The position numbers were made by a program, and so were the translations under genes. A DNA stretch of 64,000 nt from Allofrancisella frigidaquae (GTDB lineage Bacteria; Pseudomonadota; Gammaproteobacteria; Francisellales; Francisellaceae), in assembly GCF_012222825.1 (NCBI RefSeq), contig NZ_CP038017.1, positions 1,302,001 through 1,366,000 on the forward strand. Reading direction: 5' to 3'. Position 1 is the first letter of the stretch, and every line of letters starts with the position of its first letter. The notes under the pieces were generated by a model. The model was given only the letters and a program-made list of their open reading frames with translations. It was not told where the DNA came from and did no database searches. This document shows, piece by piece, positions 46,065 through 55,735 of this stretch.

Positions 46065-48539
46065 ATGATAGAGTATAAGAAGTATTATGCTGAATATAAA
46101 AATTTAAATGTAATCGATATAGAACAAATAAAAAAAGAATTAGATGAAAACTTCAAAATAGAACCTGGTTATAAAGCTACATTTGCTATTGGAGATTTAC
46201 ATGGAAATGCATTAAAAGCAATTAGATTTCTCATTGAAATCGGTGTTATAGATTTGCAGCAGCATAACCTACAAAGTATATATGATAGTTTAAAGTCTGC
46301 TTATTACAGTAAAAACTACCTTACCTTTCAAACTCACCTAAATAAAATTCGATTTGATGCCAGTCGCATTAAACAAGTAAAATTAGTTTTTATTGGTGCT
46401 ATTTTGGCTGATAGAGGAAATTCCGACTATATGACTCTGTTGGTTTTCGGAAAAATGAAAGAATCTAGAATCGATTATACGATATGTCTTTCAAATCATG
46501 ATGAGAAGTTTATTGATTTACTAAAAGGGTGCATAAAGCCTCGTTCCATCCCTAAGTCTTATGATTTAGATTCAATACCTCAATCTGAACAATATGAAGA
46601 TACATTCCTAGAGAATTATGCTACAGCTTACTTACCACATTTAAAAGTTATGGAATATGAAACTATAGGAGACAACGAAATAGTTTACTCTCATGCTCCC
46701 TGCAATTTTGAGGCAATTAGGAAAATTAAGTTTGCTCCAACAAATAAAAAACTAAGTGGTACGATAATTGGCATCAATAATTATTTCCAAGACTTTGTCA
46801 TTAATAGTAATCAATCATTTACTAGCAAGTGGATAATGGTTACTCGTCTCCACAACTTCGTATGTTGTAGTCTAACGAATACTAAATTTGTTAACCCTAA
46901 AATTATAAACGTTTTTGGTCATATAGATGACAAAGACACCAACAACCAAAATCAGGTAAATTTATATTCAAATTTTGGCAAAGATAATGATCCTCCTACA
47001 GGTGACTTAAAAATATACTCTGTTTACAAATATCAAACCTCTGAAAATTTCACTAACTACGATTTCTCTAATGAGGAAATGAATGAGCTGTTTGAAGAAC
47101 ATCTTGAGCTTAGGGACAAAAGTATAGACTCTAGTAAAACCTCATTTAAAGCTGAAAGTAGTGACCAAAACTATGTTACTTGTAAAAAACGAAATAGCGC
47201 CAAAGATATTAGGGAAACTAAAGATACTAAAACAAATATTTTGAAAATATTAGAAGGATACTTAAAAACTAACCCTAATAATACCTCAAAGTCTCGAAAT
47301 ATATGGCTATATCTTAAAGGTAGAAACCATATAAATCGCCTAAAAAAGGTTTATGAAGAAATAGAAAGATCAACCAATATAAATGATATGCAAAGCATTT
47401 TGCAACAGCAAAAGGACATATTTGAATCTGCAATGTCATATTCCAAAACCAAAGTAAAAGGTAGCATTTCTGAGCGTTGGAATAAAAACGAATATAGCAC
47501 GATAAAAAATATACCTAAAGATTTAAATAAATCGGAGTTTTACAAAACCATTAATAGTGCGCTTAATTATGTAAATACAAAGCTGCAGAAGGCCTCTGGT
47601 CCACGCTATAATTCATCTCAAGTTTCTTTTAATCATCTTGCTTCCCACCACTTTAATAGAAAAAGTAATTTTTTCACACCATTACACAACGTTTATAACA
47701 CTTGTTACATAAACTCATCTTTACAGCTATTAGACCATATAAATGAATCTGCTGACAATATTTTCAATTTCCCATCTTTTTCTTCAAGAAAGAGTTTAAG
47801 TGCTTTAGTATCAGATTTTTGGTGTCCTGAAGACCAAACGTTAAATGAAAATTATTCACAGCAGGATGCGGCGGCATTTTTGCAGTGTCTAATAGAATCA
47901 AATAAGTATAGAGACTCATTGTTGCCTAGATTTCAAATTTCATACGAAGTGCAAAAAAAAATCACTAGCTGCTGGAAGCATGCAACTGCTCTACAATACT
48001 GTCGTAATGATGATTCAAACATGCTGGAGATAAGTCTTAATAAAGAGGAAATTCAGAAACAATATAACCCATCGTTAAAGAAACTAATAGAAAAAGCACA
48101 GCTAGAGGAATCACCTCTCGATAATCCCGTATGTTATGCTTGTATGAGCACAGCAGGTGATGATAATTATTCGATTGAGAACGAAAAAAAATATAGGTGT
48201 GCCAAGGGGGTTGAAATAAGGAAACTTGTCAGTACTAGTAGTTATTTGATTATTCACCTAAAGAGATTTGGGTATAATGAGAATACGGGGGCATACAAAA
48301 TAAATGATAGTATCGACATAGAAAACGAGCTAACAATACAAAACCATAATCGTTATAAACTAGTAGCCTATATTATTCATGAAGGAAATCAACTTACAAG
48401 TGGACATTACTATTTAGTTTCACTTAAAAACTACCCTAACATGTATAAGATTAATGATGAAAAAGTAATAATCTTAAACGAAAATAAAGAAATAGGACTA
48501 AGAAAACACGCATATATAATGTTGTATAAAAAGATATGA
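46065..48539 (+). CDS. PPP-like phosphatase fused to a ubiquitin-specific protease (USP, C19)
   Basis: An 824-residue protein without a Sec signal. Residues 38-300 carry metallophosphatase motifs in order: AIGDLHGN (42-48), ADRG (115-118, with Ala for the usual Asp of GDxxDRG), SNHDE (143-147), YSHAP (208-212) and FGHID (284-288). A charged linker follows. Residues 535-824 show the USP layout: NTCYINSSLQ with Cys 547, SQQDAAAFL (598-606), a Cys pair CYAC (690-693), LIIHLKRFGY (728-737), SGHYYLVSL with His 781, and INDEKV with Asn/Asp 797-798. The catalytic triad appears intact. USPs are eukaryotic-type deubiquitinases, so this is probably an effector acting in a host. Confidence 0.8.
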   Translation: MIEYKKYYAEYKNLNVIDIEQIKKELDENFKIEPGYKATFAIGDLHGNALKAIRFLIEIGVIDLQQHNLQSIYDSLKSAYYSKNYLTFQTHLNKIRFDASRIKQVKLVFIGAILADRGNSDYMTLLVFGKMKESRIDYTICLSNHDEKFIDLLKGCIKPRSIPKSYDLDSIPQSEQYEDTFLENYATAYLPHLKVMEYETIGDNEIVYSHAPCNFEAIRKIKFAPTNKKLSGTIIGINNYFQDFVINSNQSFTSKWIMVTRLHNFVCCSLTNTKFVNPKIINVFGHIDDKDTNNQNQVNLYSNFGKDNDPPTGDLKIYSVYKYQTSENFTNYDFSNEEMNELFEEHLELRDKSIDSSKTSFKAESSDQNYVTCKKRNSAKDIRETKDTKTNILKILEGYLKTNPNNTSKSRNIWLYLKGRNHINRLKKVYEEIERSTNINDMQSILQQQKDIFESAMSYSKTKVKGSISERWNKNEYSTIKNIPKDLNKSEFYKTINSALNYVNTKLQKASGPRYNSSQVSFNHLASHHFNRKSNFFTPLHNVYNTCYINSSLQLLDHINESADNIFNFPSFSSRKSLSALVSDFWCPEDQTLNENYSQQDAAAFLQCLIESNKYRDSLLPRFQISYEVQKKITSCWKHATALQYCRNDDSNMLEISLNKEEIQKQYNPSLKKLIEKAQLEESPLDNPVCYACMSTAGDDNYSIENEKKYRCAKGVEIRKLVSTSSYLIIHLKRFGYNENTGAYKINDSIDIENELTIQNHNRYKLVAYIIHEGNQLTSGHYYLVSLKNYPNMYKINDEKVIILNENKEIGLRKHAYIMLYKKI

Positions 48540-48804
48540 GTTAAGAATCACACAGTAAGTCAGAATCTGACTATATTACATACAACTTAAAAGAACTTTA
48601 GCAAAGCTGTGAGCATGAATTTGCACTACTAAAATATAGTTTAAACAAACATTTCTTAATATATAGACATTTTGTCTAGTAAACCAATCAACCATCAAAA
48701 ATCTCTACTACTTACCAAATTTACTAGATAGGTTGATATTTTAATTCCAAGCCTATTAATATAAACTAAAAGTGTGTCAAAAATTATAAAATTTGGTAGT
48801 AAAT

Positions 48805-50274
48805 ATGCCTATATCACAGAATCAATATCAAGAATTTATAAATGCACTCGATAATTATAGATTAATACGTTTTAATGGGCCTAATGCTACACGCGAACAT
48901 AGAAGGTCTGATTTATTTAATACGGGAATAAGCCGAGATACCAAAAAAGATGCTTTTAATAATTTCATTCTTTTTACAGAAGGAAAAGACATTATTTTTC
49001 AACCGAACGAGATTCAGGCTTTGAGAGATGGGCGATTAGGTAAGATTATCCGTAACTTTTCTAAAACCCAAAATTTAACCGTACGTGAACTTCTCTCATC
49101 TAATCTCTTTAAAGAGTATCATAATAACCCTTATGACAAGCAACCTCTTTTAGCTAATAAAAAAGGATCTCTATATACCAACGATAATAACCAGAAAACT
49201 CTTGTTTTTTCTGCGCAAAGTTCATATTTATATGACCTATATGGATTATGTGAAGAAAACGACATTCCATTTCAAATACTTCATAGAAACGCTAAGGGTG
49301 AGGTAGACGTTTGGGTTAGAGATTATTTTTTTGAGAATAGTAGCACAATTTACCTTCGAAATAAGAATAGCGATTATGCTAAAGAAAGTAGCTTTAAAAC
49401 AAACTTATACAATCCTAAAAAAATTGATTATCTTGCAGATATGCATAATGTAATACCTGGTATGAAAGATAATAACCTAAGATTTTTAGACACTCCTACC
49501 AACAATGGTATCCAAATAAAACCAACAAATAGAGCAGCAGAAGGAGGAAATATTTTTTGCGTAAATAACACCCTTGGTCAAAAATATGTTTTCTTAGGGG
49601 AGCAAATTATTTCGTTTGAAAGACAAATATCTGCAAATAAAAAAATAGATAAAACAGAAAATGAGATTATATTAAAATACAAGAAGATCTTTAAGACAAA
49701 TAATATCGTCATACTACCCAATTTAGCTTATCATTTAGATTTACAAATGTCATTTATAGGTAAAGGTACTTTTTTAGTAAACTCTTATGATATAAATTGG
49801 TATAAGGAATTTAAACCAGGATTATTTTATTATTTAAAAACGCATTCAAGATCAAAACAATTGTTAAGTGACAAAGAGCGTAAAGTAGAAGAAATCATAA
49901 ATATTCTACATAAAAATAATTTTAAAGCTGAGGAAGCATTTCTTACTATGAATTATAAGCCACATTGTGCTTCTGAAAACTGGACATTAGAAACCTGGAA
50001 TGGAGACTATATAGAATCATCATTCGTCAATGGGTTTGATGTTTATAGCCCTAAAAAACAGACCTATTTATATGTAACTATGGACTCACCTCACGAAAAT
50101 CATAAACTATATTTTTCAAAGTTGATCAAAAAATTTGGTATTGAGCCATATTTTGTCAATTATAATGGTAGAAACGCTCATAGAACCATGGAATATTTTG
50201 AAGAAGAGCATGGCGGAGTTAGATGTCAAACAAATTTTTTACCAGTTGAAGTAATTGAAAATCTGGAAGAATAA
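48805..50274 (+). CDS. Peptidylarginine/agmatine deiminase-superfamily enzyme
   Basis: A 489-residue protein from ATG 48805 (a longer frame uses TTG). The guanidino-group-modifying fold is indicated by VDVWVRDYF (Asp 173), AAEGGNIF (246-251), YHLDLQMSFIG (His 310, Asp 312) and HGGVRCQTNFLP (Cys 474). These match in order the Asp-His-Asp-Cys catalytic set of arginine deiminases, agmatine deiminases and protein-arginine deiminases. About 120 extra N-terminal residues are unrecognised. No signal peptide. Substrate (protein arginine, free arginine or agmatine) is unknown. It follows the phosphatase-USP gene on the same strand after 265 bp without a gene. Confidence 0.75.
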   Translation: MPISQNQYQEFINALDNYRLIRFNGPNATREHRRSDLFNTGISRDTKKDAFNNFILFTEGKDIIFQPNEIQALRDGRLGKIIRNFSKTQNLTVRELLSSNLFKEYHNNPYDKQPLLANKKGSLYTNDNNQKTLVFSAQSSYLYDLYGLCEENDIPFQILHRNAKGEVDVWVRDYFFENSSTIYLRNKNSDYAKESSFKTNLYNPKKIDYLADMHNVIPGMKDNNLRFLDTPTNNGIQIKPTNRAAEGGNIFCVNNTLGQKYVFLGEQIISFERQISANKKIDKTENEIILKYKKIFKTNNIVILPNLAYHLDLQMSFIGKGTFLVNSYDINWYKEFKPGLFYYLKTHSRSKQLLSDKERKVEEIINILHKNNFKAEEAFLTMNYKPHCASENWTLETWNGDYIESSFVNGFDVYSPKKQTYLYVTMDSPHENHKLYFSKLIKKFGIEPYFVNYNGRNAHRTMEYFEEEHGGVRCQTNFLPVEVIENLEE

Positions 50275-50328
50275 GGATTTTTGAAAACTAAGCTTAGTAT
50301 ATACAAATCTAAATTTTTATATAAAACT

Positions 50329-51225
50329 TTATAAATTCTGCCCAACTGTACACCTATCCTTATTATTCAAATCTTTGATGGTCTGAATATTTGAAAAGTT
50401 ATTTTCTTGTAACAATCCTACTACTGCTTCTGCTTGAGAGAATCCATGTTCTAGATATATCCTCCCTTTTGGTACTAAAAATCTAGCAGCTTGAGTAACT
50501 ATAATTTTTATATCAGCTAACCCCTCATCGCCAGCAAAAAGTGCTGATTTAGGTTCATAAGCTTTCACTTCATGATCAATATAACTATCAGCAAAATCAA
50601 TATATGGTGGGTTTGAAACTATAATATCAAATTTTTCTAATCCTAAAGCTTGATACCAATTACTTTGCATAAATTTAACGTTAGCTATATTATTTACTAC
50701 AGCATTTTTTTGAGCAATTTCTAAAGTCTCTTTAGAGAAGTCTACAGCAATTATTTGACTATTTGGTAATTCACTAGCCAGCGCCAAAGCTATTGCCCCT
50801 GTACCTGTACCTAAATCTAATATTTTCAATTTAACACGAAACTTATAGTCAAGAGATTCCAGATCAGTGTCCGGAATGACTGGTTTATTAATATCACTCA
50901 AAATCGCTTCAACTAAAACTTCGGTATCTGCTCTAGGGATAAGTGTATCTTTAGTTACAAATAATTTTTGTTTCCAAAAGTATTTATATCCTAATATATA
51001 AGCTAATGGCTCACCTTGGCTTAATCGTGAAATATTTTGCTCAATTTCTTTAGTTTGTTGATCACCTAAAGTTTGCTCTGGGTACATATACAAATAAGTC
51101 TTATTTACACCTAAGATTTCGCAAACTATAGCCTGAATGTCAAATTTAGCTGTAGCAGTATCACTAAATTTAAACTTCGTTAGATTTGTTTTTATTAGAT
51201 TAGAAATTGTTAGATTACTACTCAT
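50329..51225 (-). CDS. prmC: Release-factor glutamine methyltransferase PrmC (HemK)
   Basis: Methylates the GGQ glutamine of release factors RF1 and RF2. The 298-residue protein has an N-terminal helical substrate-binding domain, the SAM motif [15 protein letters not shown] and the diagnostic NPPYID active-site motif. Its start overlaps prfA by 8 bp, and its substrate is encoded next door, the classical hemA-prfA-prmC order. Confidence 0.97.
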   Translation of the reverse strand: MSSNLTISNLIKTNLTKFKFSDTATAKFDIQAIVCEILGVNKTYLYMYPEQTLGDQQTKEIEQNISRLSQGEPLAYILGYKYFWKQKLFVTKDTLIPRADTEVLVEAILSDINKPVIPDTDLESLDYKFRVKLKILDLGTGTGAIALALASELPNSQIIAVDFSKETLEIAQKNAVVNNIANVKFMQSNWYQALGLEKFDIIVSNPPYIDFADSYIDHEVKAYEPKSALFAGDEGLADIKIIVTQAARFLVPKGRIYLEHGFSQAEAVVGLLQENNFSNIQTIKDLNNKDRCTVGQNL

Positions 51226-52303
51226 CTGACATAGTAGCTAAAAGATCAGCTTGATGCTCTAAAACTAATGGTTGAACTATACTGTCTAAATAACCCTCCA
51301 TGACTTCATCAAGTTTATACAATGTAAGGTTAATACGATGATCAGTAATCCTTCCTTGAGGGTAGTTATAAGTTCTAATTCTCTCTGACCTATCACCGCT
51401 ACCAACTAGATTTCTGCGCGTATCTGACTGTTCTTTTTGTTGTTTATCTATCTCAGCTTGTAAAAGCTTAGATTTTAGCATCGACATAGCAGCTGCACGG
51501 TTTTTATGCTGTGAACGCTGATCCTGGCATTCAACAACAACACCTGTTGGAATATGTGTTATCCTAATCGCAGAATCAGTTTTGTTAACGTGCTGACCTC
51601 CTGCTCCTGATGCTCTAAAAGTATCAACTTTCAAATCCGCCGGGTTAATATCAATACCTTCAACCTCATCAACCTCTGGCATAACAGCTACAGTACATGC
51701 TGAAGTATGGATTCTACCTTGTGACTCAGTAGCTGGAACACGTTGCACTCTATGAGCCCCAGACTCAAATTTAAGCTGTGAGTACACACCTTCACCATTT
51801 ATCTTTGTAATTATTTCTTTATAGCCACCATGCTCACCTTCACTAGCTGACACAACTTCTATTTTCCAGCCTTTTTGCTCAGCGTATTTAGAATACATCC
51901 TAAACAAATCTCCAGAAAATATAGAAGCCTCATCACCACCAGTACCTGCTCTTATTTCTAAAAATACGTTAGCATCATCATTAGGATCACGTGGCAACAG
52001 TAAGATCTGTAGGTCTTTCTCAAGCTCTATGATTTTAGTTTCAGCAAGTTTTAATTCCTCTTTTGCCATCTCAACCAAGTCTTGATCTTTCTCATTTAGC
52101 ATCTCTTGAGCTGCTTGCTTATCTTCTTGTGCTTGAGAATATTCTTTAAAAGCATTAACAACTGGCTCTAAACTAGAGTATTCTTTTGATAAATCTCTAA
52201 ATTTGTTTTGGTTGGAAATAACACCAGCATCACTAAGTAACGCTCTTACTTCCTCATGCCTTTCTACAAGGCTTTGTAATTTTGATTTTATAGAATCTTT
52301 CAT
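51218..52303 (-). CDS. prfA: Peptide chain release factor 1
   Basis: Reads UAG and UAA stop codons. The 361-residue protein has the GGQ motif in [22 protein letters not shown] and the preceding [12 protein letters not shown] conserved segment. It has no internal frameshift of the RF2 type. It abuts hemA (stop at 52304) and overlaps prmC. Confidence 0.97.
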   Translation of the reverse strand: MKDSIKSKLQSLVERHEEVRALLSDAGVISNQNKFRDLSKEYSSLEPVVNAFKEYSQAQEDKQAAQEMLNEKDQDLVEMAKEELKLAETKIIELEKDLQILLLPRDPNDDANVFLEIRAGTGGDEASIFSGDLFRMYSKYAEQKGWKIEVVSASEGEHGGYKEIITKINGEGVYSQLKFESGAHRVQRVPATESQGRIHTSACTVAVMPEVDEVEGIDINPADLKVDTFRASGAGGQHVNKTDSAIRITHIPTGVVVECQDQRSQHKNRAAAMSMLKSKLLQAEIDKQQKEQSDTRRNLVGSGDRSERIRTYNYPQGRITDHRINLTLYKLDEVMEGYLDSIVQPLVLEHQADLLATMSDE

Positions 52304-53548
52304 TTATTTTTCCATGTTTAAACCAAACATTCGTTTCATACATACAAGACAATCTTTTCTACCTTCTTTTGATGCCTCTTTCATTCCCATAACTGGATAA
52401 TGTAAAACTTTTTTCTTAATCTCATATGCAAATCTTTTTATTATCTCTTCAGCATCTTTACCATTTCTAATTTTAGATAAACTTCTTTCTAGTGACATAT
52501 CAACCATATCATCAGCTTTATCAAAAAGTTCTTTAATTGCTGTATTAGATATAATAGCTTTTTCTTTTTCTAAATACTCCTCTAAAGATTTAACTATAAT
52601 CTTATGAGCTCTTGTACTTTCAAGTTTACGCTTATCTTTACCTTCTTCCATGACTGCATGTATATCATCAACACAATAATATACGTTTTGTCCAATACTT
52701 CCGACAGTAGGATCTATAGCTCTAGGGATTGATATATCGACAAAAACTCTTGGTTTAAAATCTAAATATACTGGTGTAACAATATAGTCTTTCACAGTAA
52801 CTGCAGCAATGGCTATATCAGCTTCTTTAAGCAACTCTGGCAACTGAGCTAAAGTATGTGCTGTAGCATTAGCAAAGGTTCTGGTGATCTTTTGTGCCTT
52901 GTCCAAACTTCTATTAGCAAGCATAATATGTTTTGGAGCTAAAGCTGTAACATGTCTAAATAAGAGTTCTCCTGTTTGACCAGCCCCTATAATCAAAACA
53001 TTTTTGGTTGAAATACTATCTAGTTGTTTTTTAGCCAAAGAAATAGCTGAAAAAGCTACTGAAACTGGACAATGCCCAATTCTTGTTTCACTACGAACTT
53101 TTTTAGCTGTAGCAAAAACTTTTTGAAACACCCTATCTAACTCTTTGCCTAAAGCACGATTTTGTTTACTCTGCGTATAAGAGTCTTTAACCTGTCCTAA
53201 TATTTGTGGCTCACCTAAAACCATTGATTCTAAGCCACAAGCAAGCTTCATTAGATGTCTTATAACTTCTGTACCTTGTCTTAGTTTAAAGTAATCTTTA
53301 AGAGCGTATTTTGAATCTCTGACATAATTTTGCCACCATACCAAAATAGCATCGACAACTATTAAATTAGATATTTCAAGATAAATTTCTGTACGATTAC
53401 ATGTTGATAAAATAACAGCGTAACAAACATCATCTATAGCAAGTATGGAGCTGTACAACTCTCTTACATCATACCCAGATAATGAAAACTCACTGCGTAC
53501 TTCTATGGGAGATTTTTTATAATCAATCGCTAAAGATATTAATGCCAT
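52304..53548 (-). CDS. hemA: Glutamyl-tRNA reductase
   Basis: First enzyme of the C5 haem pathway: it reduces Glu-tRNA to glutamate semialdehyde. The 414-residue protein has the catalytic Cys 50 in LSTCNRTEIY, GLESMVLGEPQILGQVK, and the NADPH-fold VLIIGAGQTGELLF. It heads the hemA-prfA-prmC operon. The ending FKPRVFVDISIPRAIDP and NVYYCVDDI are also family-typical. It is divergent from yfgM. Confidence 0.97.
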   Translation of the reverse strand: MALISLAIDYKKSPIEVRSEFSLSGYDVRELYSSILAIDDVCYAVILSTCNRTEIYLEISNLIVVDAILVWWQNYVRDSKYALKDYFKLRQGTEVIRHLMKLACGLESMVLGEPQILGQVKDSYTQSKQNRALGKELDRVFQKVFATAKKVRSETRIGHCPVSVAFSAISLAKKQLDSISTKNVLIIGAGQTGELLFRHVTALAPKHIMLANRSLDKAQKITRTFANATAHTLAQLPELLKEADIAIAAVTVKDYIVTPVYLDFKPRVFVDISIPRAIDPTVGSIGQNVYYCVDDIHAVMEEGKDKRKLESTRAHKIIVKSLEEYLEKEKAIISNTAIKELFDKADDMVDMSLERSLSKIRNGKDAEEIIKRFAYEIKKKVLHYPVMGMKEASKEGRKDCLVCMKRMFGLNMEK

Positions 53549-53619
53549 ACTTATTTTTAAAATTTTCTAAAATAATTTAATCAATTGGAAAAACACTCCC
53601 TATTCTAACACAAAATACC

Positions 53620-53648
53620 TTGACATTATATGCTATTCTTTTTATTAG
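53620..53648 (+). promoter_or_regulatory. Candidate sigma-70 promoter for yfgM-bamB
   Basis: TTGACA at 53620-53625 and TATTAG at 53643-53648 are spaced by 17 bp, upstream of the yfgM start at 53727. The -35 box is perfect and the -10 box is a weak match. Confidence 0.35.
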
Positions 53649-53726
53649 GGGCATTAAGGAACTAACAACAAGCTTGTTTTTATGATAAGATATTGTAAGT
53701 TTACTAATTTACAAGAAGTTAAACTA

Positions 53727-54368
53727 ATGAAGATTAAAAATCTATCTAGAAAACAAGCTCAAGCTTTATACACTATTGCTGGCGTGATTATTGTTGCTAT
53801 TATTTGTATTACGATATTTCAGTTTTATAATTCTGGGGATAACCAGAAAATGCTAGAAGCCTCTGAAAGTTACCAAAAAGCACTTATAACAAGCGAAAAT
53901 CCAGACAACCCTATAGACACTAAAATAGCTAGTTTTGAAAGTGTAGTAAACATCTATCCAACTACGAGTTTTGGTATATTTGCAAGTTGGAATATAGCAA
54001 ATATATATATTACATCAACTAAATTAAATCCTAAAAAAGAGATTAGCGCTACTGATTATAAAAAGGCTATTGACGCTCTACTAAAAAGTGCTAATGCTAA
54101 CCCTAAAGACAGCTTAACAGATATTACAAAAACCAGATTAGCTAAACTTTACATAGAAACCAACCAATCAGATAAAGCTATAGAAACCCTTAATAGTTTA
54201 AAATATTTACAAAATAGTGCTTATCCTCTAATGTTATTAGGCCAAGCATATAAGCAAAAGGGTAATACAACAAAAGCTATTGAGATTTGGCAAAAAGCTA
54301 CTCAAGACCCTAATACCACACCAGAGTTTAAACAAATAATCACTCAATTTATAAATAATTCAAACTAA
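53727..54368 (+). CDS. YfgM-like TPR membrane protein
   Basis: A 213-residue protein from ATG 53727 with one N-terminal membrane helix (ALYTIAGVIIVAIICITIF) and a periplasmic TPR-like domain (PKDSLTDITKTRLAKLYIETNQSDKA split across repeats). Size, topology and position just before bamB match YfgM, an ancillary SecYEG-associated chaperone factor. The longer frame from 53682 adds non-conserved residues. It ends 2 bp before bamB, so the two are cotranscribed. Confidence 0.85.
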   Translation: MKIKNLSRKQAQALYTIAGVIIVAIICITIFQFYNSGDNQKMLEASESYQKALITSENPDNPIDTKIASFESVVNIYPTTSFGIFASWNIANIYITSTKLNPKKEISATDYKKAIDALLKSANANPKDSLTDITKTRLAKLYIETNQSDKAIETLNSLKYLQNSAYPLMLLGQAYKQKGNTTKAIEIWQKATQDPNTTPEFKQIITQFINNSN

Positions 54369-54370
54369 CT

Positions 54371-55729
54371 ATGAATAGGTTATTAAATATTAACTACTTT
54401 ATTATTCTTTTAATATTGACTATCTTAATTACTAGCTGCTCAAAAAGTAATGTACCACCACCCACACCTTTAGAAGAAAAGCCTCCTCAACAAACCCATA
54501 TAAAAGTAAAATGGCAAACAAAAACAGGTAATGGCAATGGCGGAATGGGCAACTATGATCTTGCACCAACATATACTAACGAATCAATATTTGTCCCTAA
54601 TGAAAATGGACTAGTATATGCTCTAAATATTAAAAATGGTGAAATAATTTGGCAAAAAGATATTGATATGAGCTTATCAGCTCAACCAAATGATATAGCC
54701 AACGCTATAATATTGGGCTCAATAAAAGGCGACTTAATCGCTCTTGATACAAAAGACGGTTCAACATTATGGCATACGCAAATGCCAAGTAGTCTATTAT
54801 CTCAACCAACCATCTATGACAGTATTATATATACTTACACGCATGATGGTTCTGTGTCTGCATTTGATGCAAAAAATGGTGAAAAAAAGTGGAGTGCTCT
54901 TAATAATATTCCAGAAATCACCTTGCCAACCAACTCCTCTCCTATAGTTCTTAATAATACCGTTATGATTGGCTCGGCTTTTGGTACTGTTCTTGGTTTT
55001 ACGACCGAAGAGGGGGATAGAACTATTAATATTCCTATTGCTATAGCTCATGGTTCTTCACCTGCAGACAAAATGGTCGATATAACTGCTAATCCTATGC
55101 TATATGATGACTACCTGATATTTGCCTCGTATCAAGGAGCAATAGTAGCTCTAGATAAAGATAATGGTAAAATGTTATGGGCAAAAAAATCTTCTGTAAT
55201 TAATAACGTAGCTATTAATGATGGAATAATTTTTACCAGCCAAGATGACAGCTCACTAAAAGCTTTTGACATCCAAAATGGTGACACAGTATGGACCCAA
55301 GACATACTTAAATGGCGTAAAATCACTGGACCAGTGTATTACAAAGGCTTAATTGTTGTAGCAGATTACCAAGGATACCTACACTTCTTTAACTCTCTAA
55401 ATGGTGAATATTTGGGTAGGTTTAAATTAACTCCTGAAAGTAAAATTTTTGACTATGGGATTTCTGGGCAGCTAATTCCAACCGAAGAAGGAATCATTAT
55501 ACAAGCTGAAGATGGAACTATATATTTAGTAGATGCATATAGCGATAAAGTTATATATGATAGTATACTTAGCGATTACAAAGTTGATAGAGGCACAGAG
55601 ATCAAGCAAATTTATCCAGTAAAAACTAAAGAACTTACTGTTGGAAGTAATGGGATTGATAAAAATAAACCTCAAACAAAAGGTTTAAAAATTAACGTAA
55701 TAATTGGTGATTTTAGCAGAAATAAGTAG
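54371..55729 (+). CDS. bamB: Outer-membrane assembly lipoprotein BamB
   Basis: A lipoprotein subunit of the BAM complex that inserts beta-barrel proteins. The 452-residue protein has a lipobox LITSC after an N-terminal hydrophobic segment, then a beta-propeller built from PQQ-like repeats (ALNIKNGEIIWQKD, ALDTKDGSTLWHT, ALDKDNGKMLWAK, AFDIQNGDTVWTQ). The C-terminal extension beyond the propeller is longer than in E. coli. Cotranscribed with yfgM. The barrel proteins at 20860 and 22361 would be typical clients. Confidence 0.95.
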   Translation: MNRLLNINYFIILLILTILITSCSKSNVPPPTPLEEKPPQQTHIKVKWQTKTGNGNGGMGNYDLAPTYTNESIFVPNENGLVYALNIKNGEIIWQKDIDMSLSAQPNDIANAIILGSIKGDLIALDTKDGSTLWHTQMPSSLLSQPTIYDSIIYTYTHDGSVSAFDAKNGEKKWSALNNIPEITLPTNSSPIVLNNTVMIGSAFGTVLGFTTEEGDRTINIPIAIAHGSSPADKMVDITANPMLYDDYLIFASYQGAIVALDKDNGKMLWAKKSSVINNVAINDGIIFTSQDDSSLKAFDIQNGDTVWTQDILKWRKITGPVYYKGLIVVADYQGYLHFFNSLNGEYLGRFKLTPESKIFDYGISGQLIPTEEGIIIQAEDGTIYLVDAYSDKVIYDSILSDYKVDRGTEIKQIYPVKTKELTVGSNGIDKNKPQTKGLKINVIIGDFSRNK

Positions 55730-55735
55730 GGGTAA

